The position numbers and the translations under genes were made by a program. A DNA stretch of 45,053 bases, taken from positions 1-45,053 of the forward strand of contig JAGEMR010000189.1 of the NCBI GenBank assembly GCA_021030915.1, in the 5' to 3' direction. The stretch comes from Astrothelium macrocarpum. Taxonomy: Eukaryota; Ascomycota; Dothideomycetes; Trypetheliales; Trypetheliaceae. This document shows, in pieces, positions 43,617 to 45,053 of the stretch. Every line of letters begins with the position of its first letter. The first letter of the stretch is position 1. The notes under the pieces are model-generated. The model was not told the DNA's origin. It did no database searches and saw only the letters and a program-made list of their open reading frames with translations.

Positions 43617-44654
43617 AATCTAACGTATATAAAATTTAATTAGATTCAATAAATCTGATTTTTTTTCGTTATTTTGAAAGATATATCAAAAAAATTTTAT
43701 ATTAATGAATATCAAAAATAAATAATATAAAATAGGATTGAAATCATTTAATTTATTTATTATATTAGATCAAATTCGTATTCAATATTTCAAAAATTTT
43801 TTAGAATATTCTATAAATTCAGATTCTTCGATTATTATCAATATAAATTATTGAAAATAATTTCATAAATAATTCAATGATTAATTGAATTTTTTATAAT
43901 GAAAGAAATTTGATAAATTTGAAATTTTCGTATTCGCGTAAAATACTGAAAATTATTTTTTAAAAATATAGAAATCGAATTTAAAAAAAATGATAAATAT
44001 TCAGAAATAATAAAATAAACGTCAAAAGATTTTATCAATATCTTTTAAATATGATGGAATAATATTTTATATTCTGAATAAAATTAAACGCGTTTATGAA
44101 TTTCAATATCAAAAGAAAAAGATCGAATAATTTGAAAAAGATCAAAAAAAGATTCAGAAAATTCAATAATAAATTAAAAAATAAATTGAAATCGAATTGA
44201 AAATTGAATATTTATATATTCAATTGGAGATTATTCGATAATGGAAGGCGGAATAGATTATTTAATAATAACGGAAATAAAAGATTATTAAATAACGGAT
44301 AATAAATAAATAATTGAAAACGGAAATTCAAAATATTCAATAAAATCAGCGGAAATAATTTAAATTATCAAATCAGATTTAAAATATTATATATATGAAT
44401 AATAAGATTTTAAAAAAGACCGAATTATTTTATCAATTAAATCATTTATAATATATCAAAAAAATTCCATAATATTTCTTAAATTAATTTATTTAATTCA
44501 AATTAAATACGTTAATTACATTTATTAATTCCATTTGATCCGATCTAATTATCTTTATTATTTATTGAGATAATTATATTTGAATGTGTGGTGTTGAGAA
44601 TTAATTTGGTGTGCACTCAGTGGGACCGTGCACACGGTGGTGAACTCTCCTATA

Positions 44655-45053
44655 GAGGGTCTCCCTGTCACGTGCACGCCACCACCTCATGTACGCTCCT
44701 CCACGTCAAAATTCACCATCTTTAAATAATCATAACTCCATGAATATGGGTTCAATTGAGGTAATGTTTGATTCTTTGAAAGACGTAGAATCTTCTAATT
44801 ATATTGCGACAGTTTATATATTCAAATATGACCGATTCATATTATCACGTTGTTATAAAAATATAATCGATTTAAAAATTATAATATAAAAATATAATTC
44901 ATTATTTTTATATTAATAAAAATTTGATTTTATTAATTATATTAATGAATTTATTAAATATAATATTTTATTTATGAATATAATATTTTATTTATGAATA
45001 TAATATTTTATTTATGAATATAATATTTTATTTATGAATATAATATTTTATTT
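44655..45053 (+). mobile_element. Third pogo-type element, left end only
   Basis: Begins directly after element 2 and its TA, with its own TA at 44653-44654. The terminal-repeat-like GAGGGTCTCCCTGTCACGTG leads into an ATG at 44758 (MNMGSIEV reading frame from 44689). The reading resembles the element-2 transposase start (MGSIE..., ESSNY, DRFILSR for DRITLSR) but is heavily mutated. It stops at 44887-44889. The rest is AT-rich and runs off the window. Confidence 0.65.
44961..45053. repeat. Perfect 20-base minisatellite
   Basis: Four complete identical copies of TAATATTTTATTTATGAATA plus 13 bases of a fifth, running to the window end. A degenerate half-copy may precede it. Confidence 0.95.

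Larger units (their letters stand above)
42486..44650 (+). mobile_element. Pogo-type DNA transposon, element 2, RIP-inactivated
   Basis: 2165 bases with TA duplications at 42484-42485 and 44651-44652. The left end GGAGAGTTCACCACCGTGTG and the mirror image of the right end are identical for 24 bases. They stay similar to about 43 bases (shared GCACACC). Inside, a transposase with helix-turn-helix, CENP-B-type region and DDE_1 core is readable but full of stops, and the interior is extremely AT-rich. The terminal repeats differ in sequence from element 1, so this is a separate family. Confidence 0.88.

Noticed and set aside
44961..45053. CRISPR-like array
   Set aside because: Units are contiguous with no spacers and the genome is fungal, so it is a minisatellite.

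Overview
The window is genomic DNA of a filamentous ascomycete (Pezizomycotina). Short GT-AG introns of about 47-90 bases with CTAAC-like branch sites interrupt genes for fungal families: a 780-residue fungal-type 6-phosphofructokinase, a Fig1-type membrane protein, a STAND/NLR protein with ankyrin repeats, CorA-like proteins, an F-box protein and a UPF0132 membrane protein. The genome is compartmentalised. Blocks of balanced base composition carry genes, and very AT-rich blocks carry transposons decayed in the way expected of repeat-induced point mutation (RIP). I cannot name the species. The families do not separate Leotiomycetes from Dothideomycetes.

Layout. 1-3.26 kb: RIP-decayed repeats with GC islands that are transposon ends and one LTR. 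3.5-5.3 kb: a GH79 glycosidase gene with one in-frame stop. 5.5-7.3 kb: a complete pogo-type element with perfect 43-base terminal inverted repeats, TA duplications and a RIP-destroyed transposase. 8.0-9.8 kb: a decayed minus-strand gene of unknown family. 10.5-24.3 kb: an ordinary gene island holding a charged nuclear-type protein, a UPF0132 protein, an F-box protein, a frameshifted one-TM protein, a low-complexity protein, phosphofructokinase and an HSL-type esterase. 24.7-36.6 kb: an accessory-looking run of a Fig1-like protein, a ubiquitin-like-domain (ULD-type) protein with two lesions, a CorA-like protein, a STAND NLR and a truncated CorA-like protein. 37.3-42.3 kb: a full-length, dead Ty1/copia retrotransposon. 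42.5-45.05 kb: a second pogo-type element, then the start of a third, ending in a perfect 20-base minisatellite.

How the genes relate. Phosphofructokinase is housekeeping glycolysis, and its neighbours show no shared pathway. The 24.7-36.6 kb run combines families that are repeatedly expanded in fungal accessory genomes: NLRs, CorA-like proteins and ULD-type proteins. Several of its members carry single-event lesions (nonsense, one-base frameshift, truncation), which suggests relaxed or diversifying selection beside the RIP-prone block. Intron coordinates and frames below were worked out by hand from the sequence. Family assignments rest on recognised motifs, not on searches.
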